DNA of 64,000 bases from contig JAHXIQ010000003.1 of assembly GCA_025655555.1 (NCBI GenBank), positions 310,001 through 374,000 on the forward strand. Reading direction: 5' to 3'. This DNA is from Candidatus Thiodiazotropha sp. (ex Myrtea sp. 'scaly one' KF741663) (GTDB lineage: Bacteria; Pseudomonadota; Gammaproteobacteria; Chromatiales; Chromatiaceae). The position numbers and the translations under genes are program-made. This document shows, in pieces, positions 61,825 to 64,000 of this stretch; within the stretch, counting starts at the first letter, position 1, and each line of letters starts with the position of its first letter. The notes beneath the pieces were generated by a model, which was given only the letters and a program-made list of their open reading frames with translations, had not been told where the DNA came from and did not search any database.

Positions 61825-64000
61825 ATGTCTAATGGGAATATTGCCGAGCGTATCTGTGTGCGTGGCCTGGTACAAGGGGTCGGCTTTCGCCCGACAGTCT
61901 GGCGCCTGGCACAAGCATCTGGGTTGCGGGGTGAAGTCTGGAACGATAGCCAGGGTGTGGAGATCCACGTCAGTGGATCACCTGGACAGATTGACGCCTT
62001 CTGCCAACGGCTTACCGAGGCGCCACCCCCTCTGGCAAGAATCGATGCCATCGAACGCAGTCGCGTTGACGCCTTGCCTGAATCTGACGGATTTATTATC
62101 CGGGAGAGTCGCCGTGGTGAAATCCGTACCGGTGTGGTGCCGGATGCGGCTGTTTGCCTCGCCTGCAGGGATGAGATCGACGATTCAATCAACCGGCGTT
62201 ACCGTTACCCCTTCACAAACTGTACCCATTGCGGCCCACGCCTGAGCATCGTCGAGCGGATTCCCTATGATCGCAGCAACACCAGCATGCGCCGCTTTCC
62301 CATGTGTCCGGCCTGTCAGAAAGAGTATGAAAATCCCGCAGACAGGCGTTTTCATGCCCAACCCAATGCCTGTCCGGTATGTGGCCCTAAAGTCTGGCTG
62401 GTGGACAGCAATGGAGTAAAAGTGTCAGACGAGTCGGATACGGCAGATGCTGTAGAGACAGCGAGTTGTATGCTCAAACAGGGAAAAATCCTGGCAATCA
62501 AAGGGATTGGAGGTTTCCATCTCGCCTGTGATGCCACCGATGCAGATGCTGTTTCCCGTTTGCGCGAGCGTAAGGGGCGTTATCACAAACCCTTTGCGCT
62601 GATGGCGGCAGGGCTTTCTGTGATCAGGCGATATTGCGAGGTATCAGATAAGGAAGCAGCGTTGCTGCAATCGCCGGCTGCTCCCATTGTCCTCCTGCAG
62701 AGAGCTGAAGTTGAGCCACTGCCCGAAGGCGTAGCCCCGTCTCAGACCAGTCTTGGATTCATGTTGCCCTATACGCCGCTACACCATCTGCTGATGAAGG
62801 AGTGGGATCGACCTCTGGTCATGACGAGTGGAAATCGAATCGAGGAACCACAATGTATCGACAACCGGGAGGCGGCAGATCGGTTGCAGCCGCTGGCGGA
62901 TGGGTTTTTGCTCAACGATCGGGAAATCACGAATCGGGTGGACGACTCGGTTGCAAGAGTGATGGCGGGTCAACCGAGGCTGCTGAGAAGGGCAAGGGGG
63001 TATGCGCCAGCCCCGATTCCTCTCCCTGAAGGGTTCCCTGAAACCACATCGTTGCTGGCCCTGGGCGGTGAATTGAAAAACACCTTCTGTTTGGTAAAAC
63101 AGGGTGGGGCTGTGGTATCTCAACATCTGGGAGACCTGGAGAATCTCATCTCCTACCAGGACTATCTGAAGAATCTGGACCTCTATGCGGATCTCTACGA
63201 GCACAGGCCGGCCTGTTTGGTGGCTGATCTTCACCCCAACTATCGATCCTCACACAGAGCCAGGGAACTGGCAGACCAGCAAGGCCTGTCGCTGATACAA
63301 GTGCAACACCATCATGCCCATATCGCCAGTGTTCTGGCTGAAAATGGGTGGCCGCTGACAGGTGGGAAGGTATTGGGTATCGCCCTGGATGGTTCAGGCT
63401 ATGGTGGCGACGGTACTATTTGGGGTGGGGAGTTTTTGCTTGCCGATTATCATGTCTTTCATCGTCTGGGATCACTCAAGCCGATTGCATTACCAGGTGG
63501 CACACAAGCGATACGCCAGCCCTGGCGGAATGCTTTCAGCCATCTTCACACGGCGTTTGGATGGGAGCGGGTTGTGAGTCAATGGGGTGAACTTGAGCCG
63601 GTCCAGTGGCTAAACCGTCAGCCGGTCAAGACATTGACGCAGATGATAGCGGGCGAGATCAATTCACCTCTCAGCAGTTCCTGTGGCCGTCTGTTTGACG
63701 GGGTGGCGGCGCTATTGGGTATTTGTCGGGAGTCGATCAGCTACGAAGGACAAGCGGCTATTGAGTTGGAAGCCATGGCATTGGCTGGACGACTGCATGA
63801 TGTGACGGGCTATATGCTAAAAATCGATGAGTATCAGTCGGTTTGGCAGCTCGATGCTGCAACGCTCTGGCAGATGCTCCTTGAGGATCTGGAGGATGGG
63901 ATTGCAACCGAGATTCTCGCATGGCGCTTTCACTTGGGGCTGGCTTCGGCCGTCTCAGAAATGGCGATTCAGCTGGCGGAGAGATCGAATGTTGAGACCA
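61825..64000 (+). CDS. hypF: Carbamoyltransferase HypF (3' end missing)
   Basis: Makes the carbamoyl group that becomes the cyanide ligand of [NiFe] hydrogenase. The visible 725 codons run open to the window end. They hold an acylphosphatase domain (GLVQGVGFRPTVWRLAQ with R22 and N40), two zinc-finger pairs (CTHCGPR, CPACQKEYENPADRRFHAQ), a YrdC domain (LAIKGIGGFHLACDAT, RYHKPFALM) and the start of the Kae1-like domain (ALGGELKNTFCLV, HHHAHIASVL). No other hyp gene is in the window. It implies hydrogenases elsewhere in the genome. Confidence 0.95.
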   Translation, partial: MSNGNIAERICVRGLVQGVGFRPTVWRLAQASGLRGEVWNDSQGVEIHVSGSPGQIDAFCQRLTEAPPPLARIDAIERSRVDALPESDGFIIRESRRGEIRTGVVPDAAVCLACRDEIDDSINRRYRYPFTNCTHCGPRLSIVERIPYDRSNTSMRRFPMCPACQKEYENPADRRFHAQPNACPVCGPKVWLVDSNGVKVSDESDTADAVETASCMLKQGKILAIKGIGGFHLACDATDADAVSRLRERKGRYHKPFALMAAGLSVIRRYCEVSDKEAALLQSPAAPIVLLQRAEVEPLPEGVAPSQTSLGFMLPYTPLHHLLMKEWDRPLVMTSGNRIEEPQCIDNREAADRLQPLADGFLLNDREITNRVDDSVARVMAGQPRLLRRARGYAPAPIPLPEGFPETTSLLALGGELKNTFCLVKQGGAVVSQHLGDLENLISYQDYLKNLDLYADLYEHRPACLVADLHPNYRSSHRARELADQQGLSLIQVQHHHAHIASVLAENGWPLTGGKVLGIALDGSGYGGDGTIWGGEFLLADYHVFHRLGSLKPIALPGGTQAIRQPWRNAFSHLHTAFGWERVVSQWGELEPVQWLNRQPVKTLTQMIAGEINSPLSSSCGRLFDGVAALLGICRESISYEGQAAIELEAMALAGRLHDVTGYMLKIDEYQSVWQLDAATLWQMLLEDLEDGIATEILAWRFHLGLASAVSEMAIQLAERSNVET

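Noticed and set aside
61756-61968. N-terminal extension of TmcA
   Set aside because: The extra 71 residues overlap the start of hypF on the other strand and lack family character; ATG 61755 is the natural start.
61706-62245. Plus-strand open frame of 179 codons at the end of the window
   Set aside because: It lies in a different frame across hypF, whose own frame shows acylphosphatase and zinc-finger motifs.

Overview
The window reads as the chromosome of a gammaproteobacterium. The rnr-rlmB and rpsF-rpsR-DUF2232-rplI-dnaB-alr-radA blocks, the Pseudomonas/Vibrio-type flagellar master regulators (fleQ, fleSR), rdgC and tmcA are all typical of that class. The multihaem cytochromes, hypF (implying [NiFe] hydrogenase maturation), lutABC and FNR-type sites suggest a redox-versatile, possibly sulfur- or hydrogen-oxidising lineage of the Sedimenticola/Thiodiazotropha kind. 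That last placement is inference from gene content, not a measured phylogeny.

Layout. 0-14 kb is housekeeping: the end of lysS, a CPA2/KefB-type antiporter, rnr-rlmB, an outer-membrane protein, the S6/S18/L9 ribosomal operon with its leader, and dnaB-alr-radA. 14-25 kb is flagellar: a divergent FHA/PilZ pair, fleQ, fleSR and fliEFGHIJ, with sigma-54 (-24/-12) promoters before fleS and fliE. 25-34 kb holds a haem-binding GGDEF-EAL protein behind a perfect FNR box, small conserved proteins, a MoaD-like/beta-propeller pair and lutABC.

34-50.3 kb is the most unusual part: a cytochrome island carrying 28 CXXCH haem motifs plus one CX3CH. Its core is a six-gene minus-strand operon (43536 down to 36976) encoding an OmcE-like tetrahaem cytochrome, a trihaem lipoprotein, a trihaem c7-like protein, an outer-membrane beta-barrel, an NHL-propeller lipoprotein and an 11/12-haem cytochrome. 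Around it lie a second NHL lipoprotein, a divergent trio (NrfJ-like, thioredoxin-like and propeller proteins), a tetrahaem c554-like protein, a monohaem cytochrome and a dihaem cytochrome fused to a degenerate histidine-phosphatase domain. A c-di-GMP-I (GEMM-I) riboswitch at 34.1 kb controls a small secreted protein at the edge of the island. Direct repeats of the form YTTAAG-N5-YTTAAG, like PmrA/QseB boxes, recur upstream of three cytochrome units. Together this looks like a regulated extracellular electron-transfer conduit, possibly with a cytochrome filament.

50-64 kb returns to mixed genes: an amidohydrolase, an orphan FliK-like/FlhB-C pair, a GYF-pentapeptide membrane protein, an AMMECR1 protein, rdgC, a candidate FNR-regulated small RNA (56.2 kb), a nucleotide-sugar dehydrogenase, a B12/radical-SAM DUF4080 protein, tmcA and the start of hypF, which runs off the window. 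Two palindromic elements of almost equal size (269 and 270 bp) with the same nested architecture sit at 45.4 and 53.1 kb, and terminal fragments of the first recur elsewhere. No CRISPR array, tRNA, rRNA or intact transposase gene was seen.
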